The notes beneath the pieces are model-generated. The model did not search any database, was not told where the DNA came from, and saw only the letters and a program-made list of their open reading frames with translations. This document shows positions 24,922 to 31,464 of a stretch of DNA of 44,970 nucleotides, piece by piece. Source of the DNA: a virus. A program made the translations under genes and the position numbers. The stretch covers positions 1 to 44,970 of IMG/VR virus record IMGVR_UViG_3300033141_001796; one strand, 5' to 3'. How positions within the stretch are numbered: position 1 is the first letter of the stretch; the number at the start of each line of letters is the position of its first letter.

Positions 24922-26532
24922 TTATAACCTCCCTACTGATACATAGTCATCACGCGGCAACGTATCTCGAATGCGCTCGTCCATATTGCCAATGTCGTAA
25001 GGATATTTGTTCGCTAACTCCGCTCGGCCTAACAGTTCATCAAGAATTGTTTCACCAGCAAACGGATTGACAACTTTTTCAGTCTGCGTCTCGATGCGAT
25101 AACTTTCGCAGGTTTTGCTCCAAAAGTCAATCTGCATACTGAGCGCATCAACTATGTCATCGTGTCCGCCTGATTTTCTATTTGGGTCGAACGCGATGAG
25201 CTCGCGCTCGAGGTCTGAATGTGTCTGACGAATTTTAACTTTACCAGCCGCAAACCACGGTTGTAAGCCGAGAATCCGACTGGCTTTGGACGTCCGAGCA
25301 TTTTTAACTTCTTCAATGTAAAACCTTTCGTTTAGTTGCTCCTGTCGCCTTCTAATCCAATACATCAAAGTTCGCTGGTAAGCTACTGACTCAATTTTAG
25401 TAACTAACGAGCGATATGCTCTGATATGACTAAACAAACGCTCAATCAACTGTCCTGGGTCGCATCTTTCACGGTTGTAATGGACTACAAAAATCTCGCC
25501 AGTCGATGGCTTTACTCCAGTTGTTATAACAACGTTAAAGTCCGAGTCGAGAACCTTAGATTGACTATCCGATGGAGCTGGGTCAATCGATGTGCAGTAG
25601 AGCAAATCCGATGGTAAGTTGTCATAATACTTAATGTAGCTGCGTTTGAAGACTTGATTGACCGATGCAGTCGGCGAATTCATATAAAGCATATCGAACA
25701 TGTGAGGACCTACGCCTTGAGGCCCTGCTAACTCGTCGAGCACCTTATCATTAAATCTATCCCATACAGCAACTCCGCCTTGCTCTTTGCTCGCCGGTAG
25801 TCCGTCCTTTTCACGAGCCGAACGACTAACAATTTTGTAACCAGGCGCATGTTTTAGAATCCATCCGATTAAGTCCTCAGGCGCCCATCGAGTTCCAATA
25901 ACCGTTCTGACTGAACGGATTGGATGTAGCAGCAACGGATAACACATCTTGTGAAAGCCGATAGCTTTCTCAATTTCGAGTTGCGTAGGTTGCTGAATTT
26001 CGCCAGACATAGCATCGTAATCTGGCGCAACTGTATCATCTTCGATGACTTCATCATAGTGGCGACTAGTAATAGCTGTGCCAGTTCCAGCTGGCTCGAA
26101 TGTGCCCTCTGGTGCAGCTAGCGTCCGATTGACCGTTAAACACTCCGATGACCAAGGTCTGTCGCCTCGAGGGAGTAGGTTAGGAAATAACACTTGCAAC
26201 AGCTCATTTGTTTCGAAGATTGACTTGATTGAGTTAATCTTCTTTTTTGCGTTGGTCATAGTGTTTTGAGCTATCAGAATTCGCACATTTGGATTGTTAA
26301 TAGCTCGCCAAATCGGATAAGCAATGGATGCTATTGTTGATTTGAACCAAGTTCGCGGCATCACAACCAATCGCCGAGTGTTCTCGTGATAGTTCTGTAG
26401 CATTAAGCAAATCGGCCGGTGGATTTCAGGAGTTAAGTCGCTGTAACCTAAAATCGCCCGAGCAAAGAAAAACAAAGACTTACGAGATTTGTCGCGTAAG
26501 TCATCAAGAGTTTTTTCACTTATCTGCTGCAT
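24922..26532 (-). CDS. terL: Terminase large subunit
   Basis: A 536-residue packaging motor. ATPase part: Walker A near residues 58-66 (MPRTWFKST), Walker B YDEVIEDD (D160-D166). Nuclease part: SIDPAPSD (D317), IESVA (E381) and GGHDDIVDAL (D458-D459), the acid residues of the RNase H-like fold that cut concatemers. The product powers DNA entry at the portal. Its start overlaps the end of the small membrane protein gene by 17 bp and lacks a clear Shine-Dalgarno, so translation is probably coupled. Confidence 0.92.
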   Translation of the reverse strand: MQQISEKTLDDLRDKSRKSLFFFARAILGYSDLTPEIHRPICLMLQNYHENTRRLVVMPRTWFKSTIASIAYPIWRAINNPNVRILIAQNTMTNAKKKINSIKSIFETNELLQVLFPNLLPRGDRPWSSECLTVNRTLAAPEGTFEPAGTGTAITSRHYDEVIEDDTVAPDYDAMSGEIQQPTQLEIEKAIGFHKMCYPLLLHPIRSVRTVIGTRWAPEDLIGWILKHAPGYKIVSRSAREKDGLPASKEQGGVAVWDRFNDKVLDELAGPQGVGPHMFDMLYMNSPTASVNQVFKRSYIKYYDNLPSDLLYCTSIDPAPSDSQSKVLDSDFNVVITTGVKPSTGEIFVVHYNRERCDPGQLIERLFSHIRAYRSLVTKIESVAYQRTLMYWIRRRQEQLNERFYIEEVKNARTSKASRILGLQPWFAAGKVKIRQTHSDLERELIAFDPNRKSGGHDDIVDALSMQIDFWSKTCESYRIETQTEKVVNPFAGETILDELLGRAELANKYPYDIGNMDERIRDTLPRDDYVSVGRL

Positions 26533-26737
26533 TGTTATTGCTATTGATTAACTTTTTAATGAGCGTTTCAAAAAAACTAAACTTTGTCTCTACAAGCTCG
26601 CGTAAGCTGTCTATTTTTTGCTCAAGACAGTCCTCACGCGCTTTGCAGGTTTTCTCGGTAACAAATGTCCTGTATAGCCAATAGAAAAAACCAACATTTA
26701 GACTTGCAATGGCTACTAGTATCTTCCAGCCGTTCAA
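26516..26737 (-). CDS. Small membrane protein, 73 aa
   Basis: A TTG start at 26737, three bases after the stop of the small terminase gene. One membrane segment (WKILVAIASLNVGFFYWLYRTF) followed by charged helices (EDCLEQKIDSLRELVETKFSFFETLIKKLIN). A position between the two terminase genes is unusual for a membrane protein; a holin-like, packaging-linked or Rz-type role are all possible. No Shine-Dalgarno is seen, so the start is uncertain. Confidence 0.5.
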   Translation of the reverse strand: MNGWKILVAIASLNVGFFYWLYRTFVTEKTCKAREDCLEQKIDSLRELVETKFSFFETLIKKLINSNNNAADK

Positions 26738-26740
26738 TTT

Positions 26741-27181
26741 CTATTTGTCCATAGCAAGAGTTTCCTCAATCCGAACGGCATCTTCAGGACGGATGACTAC
26801 AGATAGATTTCTACTTTCGACTTGGTGGACTTTAGGAAATCCGCCGCGGTCGAGTATTTCGGCGGATGCTCTAACTGCGTCTGCATCGCGCGAGTTAGCG
26901 TTGGACGCGATAAGTCCGAGTCGATGAACTGCAGCAAGTGTATAGCTTCTAATTGCTTCAGTTACCTCGTTGCTCGACGCAACGATTGACTCATCGACCA
27001 TATTGTCCAGTTTGCTCCGCCGAGTTGCGAGCTCGTGCTGGAACGATGGACTATTGACAACTATAGAAACCGCCTGCTGAGTCATTCCAAGATGGTCGGC
27101 AATTTGTTTGTTAGTCCATCCGCGTAGGCAATACTCGAGGATTTTATAGTGCCTCGGATTGAGTTTCTCGATTTGATACAT
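26741..27181 (-). CDS. terS: Terminase small subunit
   Basis: A 146-residue protein. Residues 8-48 (NPRHYKILEYCLRGWTNKQIADHLGMTQQAVSIVV) form a helix-turn-helix typical of small terminases that bind the packaging site. A helical oligomerisation region follows (DNMVDESIVASSNEVTEAIRSYTLAAVHRL). It is the first gene of the leftward operon, two genes upstream of the large terminase. No clear Shine-Dalgarno precedes the ATG. Confidence 0.8.
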   Translation of the reverse strand: MYQIEKLNPRHYKILEYCLRGWTNKQIADHLGMTQQAVSIVVNSPSFQHELATRRSKLDNMVDESIVASSNEVTEAIRSYTLAAVHRLGLIASNANSRDADAVRASAEILDRGGFPKVHQVESRNLSVVIRPEDAVRIEETLAMDK

Positions 27182-27246
27182 TTTTTGTTCAGCTGTTTAA
27201 TTTTTTGTTCAATCGCGATTTTTGTTCAGCTCTGTTTAATTTTTTT
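27182..27246. repeat. Imperfect tandem repeats upstream of the small terminase
   Basis: TTTTTGTTCAGCTGTTTAAT near 27182-27201 and TTTTTGTTCAGCTCTGTTTAAT near 27219-27240 are near-duplicates (one has an extra CT), each followed by a run of T. A shorter related unit (TTTTTTGTTCAATCGCGA) lies between them. Being adjacent to the small terminase gene, these are candidate terminase-binding or packaging-start repeats. Confidence 0.55.
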
Positions 27247-27623
27247 GTTGCGTCTTTCGCAACAATGAGGCCGTTGGACAGGTAATTGTCAAGAGCTTTT
27301 TGAAAAATCGGATTTGTTAGATGGATAGTTAACAAATTGGACAATTTTTGTCCCTTTTGTTCAAATTGAGCTCGATTGGTGAGAGAGCCCACTAACCGCC
27401 GCCGATGTAGCTGGGGGGTTTTTAGCTCGCCGCATCGATGCACTGCGCCACAATTGTAAGATAAACATCTAACAAAAATCCGCAAAGATTTTGTAAAAAC
27501 AAATTAAAGATTTTTCGAACATCTGTCGATATTATTCGTATAGACATTGTAAACAAGCGTTCTTTTACAACTGAATATTGAGCCGGATTGTCGATACAAA
27601 ATATCGAGAATGAGGTGATTACA
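27182..27623. promoter_or_regulatory. Divergent intergenic region between leftward and rightward operons
   Basis: About 440 bp without a convincing gene. It holds the tandem repeats near the small terminase, a hairpin TTGTTGCG-N5-CGCAACAA (27245-27265), a palindrome GGACAATTTTTGTCC (27339-27353), and a hairpin TCGATA-N5-TATCGA (27591-27607) just before the Shine-Dalgarno of the first rightward gene. Both operons start here, so promoters for each must lie in it. I could not assign a -35/-10 pair with confidence. Confidence 0.6.
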
Positions 27624-28043
27624 ATGGCTAAACAAAAGAAGACAAAAAAGATAGATGGTATCGACTATCGATTGCACAAAACATCAATCGGCACCATACA
27701 AATCGGATTTGTGCCGGTCGAAAACGTCCTAACAATTGACGGATTGATTGCGTCAATTGAAGCCGGCCGTGCAAATCCGAAAAAGATTGCGGACGACTGG
27801 GACTATGGATGCGGCGTTCGTTTGCAACGATACGCTCGATTGATTGTCAAGCCGGACGGAGAATTCAACGACACAAAATGTATGGAGATTGCGGATACAT
27901 TACCTCCAGATAAGCTTGCACAATTCGCCGGCAACATGGCCGGATTGCGTGCGTATTGCAAACAAATTTTTGACGAACGTCAAGCGACAAATCTCAACGA
28001 TATCGACCCTGAGCGTATCTTCACAGAATTAATCGGACGTTAA
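27624..28043 (+). CDS. First rightward gene, unknown protein with AQFxGNMAGLxxY motif
   Basis: A 139-residue protein starting at ATG 27624, placed by GAGGTG at 27612-27617 (the frame is open further up but lacks such a signal). Basic start (MAKQKKTKKIDG), an aromatic middle (DDWDYGCGVRLQRYARLI) and a C-terminal motif LAQFAGNMAGLRAY shared with the product of 31448-31789. Position at the head of the early-side operon suggests an early regulator or takeover protein, but the family is not recognised. Confidence 0.65.
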   Translation: MAKQKKTKKIDGIDYRLHKTSIGTIQIGFVPVENVLTIDGLIASIEAGRANPKKIADDWDYGCGVRLQRYARLIVKPDGEFNDTKCMEIADTLPPDKLAQFAGNMAGLRAYCKQIFDERQATNLNDIDPERIFTELIGR

Positions 28044-28143
28044 AAACGATTGTTAGTTAATCAATTAACAAATTCGGCAATCCGGCTTATTTTTCTATTA
28101 TTATTTTTTCTTTTGTTAGCTCATCAATCCGATGACAAAATTG

Positions 28144-28161
28144 TTGTTGCTGGCGCAACAA
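28144..28161. repeat. GCAACAA hairpin, intergenic copy
   Basis: TTGTTGC (28144-28150) and GCAACAA (28155-28161) pair perfectly around TGGC. The same stem occurs at 28429-28446, a shorter form at 28381-28396 and a longer-loop form at 27245-27265. Confidence 0.65.
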
Positions 28162-28204
28162 AGCAGCTAATCCAATCGCACAGTTGACAAAGCCGATTGT
28201 TAGA

Positions 28205-28221
28205 TGTTCAAACATTGAACA
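28205..28221. repeat. Dispersed palindrome, copy 4
   Basis: TGTTCAA-ACA-TTGAACA, a perfect 7-bp inverted repeat, 14 bp before the left arm of the long inverted repeat. Confidence 0.65.
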
Positions 28222-28234
28222 AGTTGTTCAGCAA

Positions 28235-28366
28235 ATAGACTTTCCCGAGAAACCGTAGGTTTTTATTATCACCGCATCTAATCGCATTATTAAAATTTCT
28301 TATACAATATATTATAGATATAATATATCCATAATAAAAAACATACGACTACTCGGGAAAGTCTAT
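28235..28366. other. 132-bp element with 15-bp terminal inverted repeats
   Basis: ATAGACTTTCCCGAG (28235-28249) and CTCGGGAAAGTCTAT (28352-28366) are exact reverse complements. Just inside the left arm is AAACC-GTA-GGTTT (28250-28262). The middle is AT-rich, with ATATATTATA-GA-TATAATATAT (28307-28328). No coding sequence. It fits a replication origin or a small hairpin-ended element; there is no target-site duplication at the ends. Confidence 0.6.
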
Positions 28367-28380
28367 CTACCGAACAACTG

Positions 28381-28446
28381 TGTTGCTGGCGCAACACTAC
28401 AATTGCGCTAGCGCAACCAACTAAACAATTGTTGCTAACGCAACAA
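28381..28446. repeat. Cluster of three palindromes downstream of the inverted-repeat element
   Basis: TGTTGC-TGGC-GCAACA (28381-28396), the perfect 14-bp palindrome TTGCGCTAGCGCAA (28403-28416) and TTGTTGC-TAAC-GCAACAA (28429-28446) follow one another, ending just before the ribosome-binding site of the next gene. Confidence 0.65.
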
Positions 28447-28474
28447 AACCAACTAAACAAAGGAGAAACTAAAA

Positions 28475-28630
28475 ATGTTAAACTTAAAATCATCAATCAA
28501 TCGACCGGCTTGGACGCAAAATAATCTACTAGCGTTCAAGCAACTACACAAAACGCATCGGAGCAAAAGACGCAACAAAACAACTAATCCAAACATTCAA
28601 CTAAACCGAAAGGAGGTGACTAACAAATGA
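28475..28630 (+). CDS. Small basic protein, 51 aa
   Basis: ATG at 28475 preceded by AAAGGAG; its TGA overlaps the next ATG (ATGA), so the two are coupled. The product is rich in K, R, N and Q (MLNLKSSINRPAWTQNNLLA then FKQLHKTHRSKRRNKTTNPN). Unknown function; a nucleic-acid-binding role is conceivable from charge alone. Confidence 0.55.
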   Translation: MLNLKSSINRPAWTQNNLLAFKQLHKTHRSKRRNKTTNPNIQLNRKEVTNK

Positions 28631-28875
28631 GCTCAAAACAAATCGATTTAGCCGAGCTAAAATCTGCAATCGCTACAGCAATTGCAAACTGCAAAGACAG
28701 CTACGCACAGAGCTACTTACATGCAACCGACGAAGCACTCCGAGATTACGGCTACAAAGGACTACACGTCCAGCTGCTCTACTGCTTAAGCAACATGCAA
28801 TACTGGCGAGGTGAAACGGCTCGGCGGACTAAAGCAGTTTTCAAAAAGTACATCAAACTGCTCAAAAAGGCCTAA
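28627..28875 (+). CDS. Small helical protein, 82 aa
   Basis: Very strong Shine-Dalgarno (AAAGGAGGTGA) before ATG 28627, suggesting high expression. Helical sequence (LAELKSAIATAIANCKDSYAQSYLHATDEAL) with a basic C-terminus (RRTKAVFKKYIKLLKKA). The family is not recognised. It sits at the head of a run of small early-type genes. Confidence 0.6.
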   Translation: MSSKQIDLAELKSAIATAIANCKDSYAQSYLHATDEALRDYGYKGLHVQLLYCLSNMQYWRGETARRTKAVFKKYIKLLKKA

Positions 28876-28939
28876 CGTGTAACTAGTAAACGTTACGCCG
28901 ACTGCTGCTCTCTAACAACTAAATATCGGAGAAACTAAA

Positions 28940-29245
28940 ATGGAAATTACAATCAAAGGCAAATTGAAACAACTGCACATCGAGCTTCTGCAAATCGAGC
29001 CAAAGATAGACCTACTACACGATTTAGTTGGCTGCGGACGCTTCGAGTGCATCGCACAAACTGGCGATGGTTACTTTCTCGCAGGCACTTACAACAGCGG
29101 TTTCAACTACTTCCTCGGCAAACCAACTAAAATCGCAATCGAGCGGACTAAACAACTGCTGACCAAGCTGTCGCCAGAAGCTCGAGAAACAGCAGTATCG
29201 TTTCTGAAACACTATGACATCGAAGGTCTAACAGACAAGCTATAG
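28940..29245 (+). CDS. Small protein, 101 aa, unknown
   Basis: GGAG lies about nine bases before ATG 28940. The middle (GDGYFLAGTYNSGFNYFLGK) is aromatic and glycine-rich; the rest is helical. The family is not recognised. Confidence 0.6.
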   Translation: MEITIKGKLKQLHIELLQIEPKIDLLHDLVGCGRFECIAQTGDGYFLAGTYNSGFNYFLGKPTKIAIERTKQLLTKLSPEARETAVSFLKHYDIEGLTDKL

Positions 29246-29257
29246 GAGACTAGTCAA

Positions 29258-29446
29258 ATGAGAACCTACTTAATTTGTAACTCCATCGGCGGAGTTATCG
29301 ATGTAATCAAGACTGCAACGTATGCAGACGCTTGCATCGAAGCATCCACTAAACCGAATGCTGAGTTCATCGTAGAACTCGCACAAAAGGACATAAACGC
29401 AATTAAGGAGACTAACAATGGCAAGACTAGTCGAACGGATAATTGA
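29258..29446 (+). CDS. Small protein, 62 aa, unknown
   Basis: Preceded by AGGAG. Begins MRTYLICNSIGGVIDVIKTATYADACIEA, a compact alpha/beta-looking segment, and overlaps the lipoprotein gene by 29 bp. Confidence 0.5.
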   Translation: MRTYLICNSIGGVIDVIKTATYADACIEASTKPNAEFIVELAQKDINAIKETNNGKTSRTDN

Positions 29447-29570
29447 GCTAGGTTTTCTCCTAGCTCTCATCTACCTGCTGACCGGCTGTGCAACAATCAA
29501 AGGTCTAGCGCACGATGCCAGCTGGACAGCTGACAAGATTGACCAGTCGATTGTAGTTCCATCAGACTAA
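29418..29570 (+). CDS. Entericidin-like small lipoprotein, 50 aa
   Basis: ATG at 29418 after AAGGAG. The N-terminal hydrophobic segment LGFLLALIYLLTGC ends in a lipobox (LTGC), followed by ATIKGLAHDASWTADKIDQSI. This closely follows the pattern of entericidins, small cell-envelope lipoproteins (LTGC, then a short G- and D-containing amphipathic tail). It would be exported, lipidated and held in the envelope of a Gram-negative host. An Rz1-type spanin is less likely because a better spanin pair lies at 33859-34225. Confidence 0.65.
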   Translation: MARLVERIIELGFLLALIYLLTGCATIKGLAHDASWTADKIDQSIVVPSD

Positions 29571-29596
29571 TCAATAGATTAGTCAATAGACTAATC
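29565..29596 (+). promoter_or_regulatory. Mutually exclusive hairpins after the lipoprotein gene
   Basis: GACTAATC (29565-29572), GATTAGTC (29577-29584) and GACTAATC again (29589-29596), each separated by AATA. The middle arm can pair with either side, giving two alternative 8-bp hairpins with AATA loops. The stop codon of the lipoprotein gene is inside the first arm. Confidence 0.5.
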
Positions 29597-29610
29597 AATC
29601 ACCTCGTCTC

Positions 29611-29655
29611 GGGTCTAGCGGAACTAGTGCACTCTTGCGCTAGTCCGCTAGGCCT
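29611..29655 (+). other. Long intergenic hairpin, 19 bp with one bulge
   Basis: GGGTCTAGCGG (29611-29621) and ACTAGTGC (29623-29630) pair with GCGCTAGT (29637-29644) and CCGCTAGGCCT (29645-29655), loop ACTCTT, with a single bulged A at 29622 and three G-T pairs. No T tract follows, so it is not a classic terminator; an RNase III site or mRNA stabiliser is possible. Confidence 0.6.
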
Positions 29656-29658
29656 AGT

Positions 29659-29675
29659 TGTTCAAACATTGAACA
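29659..29675. repeat. Dispersed palindrome, copy 5
   Basis: TGTTCAA-ACA-TTGAACA, the same 17 bases as copy 4, directly after the long hairpin and before the Shine-Dalgarno of the next gene. Confidence 0.65.
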
Positions 29676-29700
29676 TCTAAACAAAAAAAGGACAACTAAA

Positions 29701-29910
29701 ATGCTAACGAAAAAACACTACAAAATAATAGCCGATGCAATCGCAGATACTACACAATGCAAAAGCTCAAATGACAACTACACATCCGGCTACAACGACA
29801 GTAGATTGCATCTTGCTCGTTTACTATGCATCCGATTTGCGGCTGACAATCCAAACTTTAGTGCAGAAAAGTTCTACAATGCATGTAAACTAAAGGAGAC
29901 TAAAAAATGA
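29701..29910 (+). CDS. Small protein, 69 aa, unknown
   Basis: AAAAAGGA precedes the ATG. Helical with two cysteines (IADAIADTTQCKSSNDNYTSG, LHLARLLCIRFAADNPNF). It overlaps the following gene by 4 bp (ATGA). Similar small proteins with DNYTSGYNDSRLHLARLL are an impression only; no family is recognised. Confidence 0.55.
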   Translation: MLTKKHYKIIADAIADTTQCKSSNDNYTSGYNDSRLHLARLLCIRFAADNPNFSAEKFYNACKLKETKK

Positions 29911-30107
29911 ACTCAACTACAATAATCGAGCAAATAATAGACGAGCTCATCAAAGTCAATGAAAAAATCGAAACTACAACTGACAAGCGGACTGAACTAA
30001 GACACAAACTTCAAGAAACTGAGGCAACTAAACAACAATTAGAAACTCAACGAAACGAGCTCATCGACGAGCTTATTAGAACAGTTAACGATTTAAGGAG
30101 AAACTAA
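29907..30107 (+). CDS. Small coiled-coil protein, 66 aa
   Basis: Nearly all charged helix with heptad repeats (IIEQIIDELIKVNEKIETTTDKRTELRHKLQETEATKQQLETQRNELIDELI). Coupled by overlap to the previous gene. Like the next gene, it is probably an oligomeric partner or inhibitor; function unknown. Confidence 0.6.
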   Translation: MNSTTIIEQIIDELIKVNEKIETTTDKRTELRHKLQETEATKQQLETQRNELIDELIRTVNDLRRN

Positions 30108-30109
30108 AA

Positions 30110-30361
30110 ATGAAGCTAAACAATAAAGCTAATCGCCTACTGAGCGACCTCATCAGAAACTACGATGAAATGCAACAAGTAAACGATGACATAAAGCTCA
30201 ACAACAGATGGCTCGACGATTGCGACAAGCGAATTGCAGACGCTATATCTGAGCAGCGAGAGCTTTTCAGCGAGCAAAAGGAACTCAACGAGACCAAACG
30301 AAAACTGCAAAACGAACAGCTACAAATTATCAAAAAACTAGTTGATGCAATAAGCAGTTAA
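30110..30361 (+). CDS. Small coiled-coil protein, 83 aa
   Basis: ATG 30110 follows AAGGAG. A second coiled-coil protein (NYDEMQQVNDDIKLNNRWLDDCDKRIADAISEQRELFSEQKELNETKRKLQ). Side by side with another coiled-coil gene of similar size, the two could form a hetero-oligomer. Confidence 0.6.
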   Translation: MKLNNKANRLLSDLIRNYDEMQQVNDDIKLNNRWLDDCDKRIADAISEQRELFSEQKELNETKRKLQNEQLQIIKKLVDAISS

Positions 30362-30374
30362 AGGAGAAACTAAA

Positions 30375-30548
30375 ATGGAAAAACTATCAGCAGTCTTTAC
30401 TCGAGAACGTGAGTGCAAACATTCCGTTCGCTACAAACCAATTGACGAAACCGGCGAAACTATAACATCGCTAGTTTACATCAAGAAGCAACTACTAAGC
30501 GACCTGAACTATCCAAACAAGCTCAAAATAACAATAGAAAAATGTTAA
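30375..30548 (+). CDS. Small protein, 57 aa, unknown
   Basis: ATG 30375 with AAGGAG at 30361-30366. The product MEKLSAVFTRERECKHSVRY continues with a beta-looking segment (KPIDETGETITSLVYIKKQLL) and ends at 30548. The pattern KHSVRY...YIKK is common in small phage single-domain beta proteins, but no name can be given. Confidence 0.6.
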   Translation: MEKLSAVFTRERECKHSVRYKPIDETGETITSLVYIKKQLLSDLNYPNKLKITIEKC

Positions 30549-30561
30549 AAGCTCATCTAAC

Positions 30562-30610
30562 AATTGGACGTTGTTTTGTAAAAATAAAACTTTACAAACA
30601 GCGTCCAATT
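30562..30610 (+). other. Near-perfect 49-nt hairpin
   Basis: AATTGGACG (30562-30570) pairs with CGTCCAATT (30602-30610); inside, TTGTAAA (30576-30582) pairs with TTTACAA (30591-30597) and the joining bases pair except one bulged T. Total about 20 bp with an 8-nt loop. It lies between two genes, in the 5' leader of the next. Confidence 0.6.
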
Positions 30611-30661
30611 TGCCTTAATATGGTGTCCGTAAAGCGGATTGAAGAACGCCAAGAGCTAAAA

Positions 30662-31150
30662 ATGCACGATTACTATCGCCAAACAATCAGCCGGTTGCTC
30701 GAGTGCAACTATGACATCTTTCTACCTGCTCAGCAGCAATACGGCCACGAAATAGTCGTCAGCAACGGCGACTGGCTCAAGCGATTGCTAATTCGAACAG
30801 CAACGACTGACAAAAATCAAGGGCCTGCAGCAAAGCTACAAATAACCAAAAACAAGCAAACTTATCTCATCGATGGACTAGCTGTTGACGGAGTTCTCTG
30901 TTGCTGGCCACTAAACGGCGATGTTTGGCTAATTCCAATCGATGAAGCAATTGGCAAAGAAACTATTAGACTAGCGCATCGAGACGATTTACTAATCTCG
31001 CCAATCCAGCGGTTCGATGGCTACTTATCAAAAGAGACACAGCGAGAAATAGTTTCAATTATGAAAGCTCAATACAAATTTGAGCAAAAGTCAATCGATG
31101 CATCTGCAACTGAACAAAAGTTCTACGCAGACATACTAAAAGGAAACTAA
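30662..31150 (+). CDS. Possible PD-(D/E)XK-type endonuclease-like protein, catalytically doubtful
   Basis: A frame open from 30542; I prefer the ATG at 30662 (163 residues) because the upstream part encodes the long hairpin and the protein-like sequence starts with HDYYRQTISRLLECNYDIFLP. The order helix, (Y/H)-x-hhVV strand, LLIRTATT strand, D-x-x-x-x-x-x WLIPIDEAIGKETIRL recalls PD-(D/E)XK nucleases of the intron-endonuclease type. However, the expected acid and Q/E-x-K residues read HEIVV and LIRTAT, so an active site is not clear. Function uncertain. Upstream start at 30542 remains possible. Confidence 0.45.
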   Translation: MHDYYRQTISRLLECNYDIFLPAQQQYGHEIVVSNGDWLKRLLIRTATTDKNQGPAAKLQITKNKQTYLIDGLAVDGVLCCWPLNGDVWLIPIDEAIGKETIRLAHRDDLLISPIQRFDGYLSKETQREIVSIMKAQYKFEQKSIDASATEQKFYADILKGN

Positions 31151-31155
31151 ACAAA

Positions 31156-31464
31156 ATGAAAGAGCTAAAAATCTTCCTTCCAACTGTCCATCTAACCGAT
31201 GGCATAACTCACCTAGCGCCAGAGCTATGCGACAAAATGTTCGACTACATAAACGCCGGCGCAATCGTTACAGTAGTTAATCCGCCTGGCTCAGTTGTCA
31301 ACGGATTTGTGCGAAACGTGGCTGAAGTCTTGTTTCCTTGGAGGAAACAAACTGATTTAGTATCACCAGACTTCCTTCACGGTATCGATAGTCCGTTAAT
31401 AAAAAATTACTTATCAACCCTTAAGAAAAGACGAAAGGAGCTAAAAGATGCGGACAGTGACTAA
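31156..31464 (+). CDS. Protein of 102 aa, unknown
   Basis: AAGGAAAC precedes the ATG at 31156. Sequence MKELKIFLPTVHLTDGITHL followed by a hydrophobic alpha/beta region (CDKMFDYINAGAIVTVVNPPGSVVNGFVRNVAEVLFPW) and a basic tail (KNYLSTLKKRRKELKDADSD). It overlaps the next gene by 17 bp. Confidence 0.6.
   Translation: MKELKIFLPTVHLTDGITHLAPELCDKMFDYINAGAIVTVVNPPGSVVNGFVRNVAEVLFPWRKQTDLVSPDFLHGIDSPLIKNYLSTLKKRRKELKDADSD

Larger units (their letters stand above)
28044..28474. other. Gene-poor, structure-rich region; candidate replication origin
   Basis: No convincing gene in 430 bp. Contents in order: T-rich stretch after 28080; hairpin TTGTTGC-N4-GCAACAA (28144-28161); dispersed palindrome (28205-28221); a 15-bp perfect inverted repeat (28235-28249 with 28352-28366) around a very AT-rich core that holds a 22-nt palindrome (28307-28328); then three more hairpins or palindromes (28381-28396, 28403-28416, 28429-28446). 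The arrangement of an easily melted centre with flanking repeats is what phage origins look like. It could instead be a transcription control region. Confidence 0.5.

Noticed and set aside
27189-27485. Minus-strand frame of 98 codons upstream of the small terminase
   Set aside because: It lies in the divergent regulatory region, is built largely from the repeats and hairpins there (KKLNRAEQKSRLNKKLNS), and has no start signal. A short coupled leader cannot be excluded.
28307-28328. Sigma-70 promoter with TATAAT at 28319-28324
   Set aside because: The hexamer is inside a long AT palindrome and no -35 box (best is TTTCTT) fits it.
28235-28366. Insertion sequence or MITE
   Set aside because: The 15-bp inverted arms fit, but there is no target-site duplication and no second copy in the window; an origin or control site is more likely.
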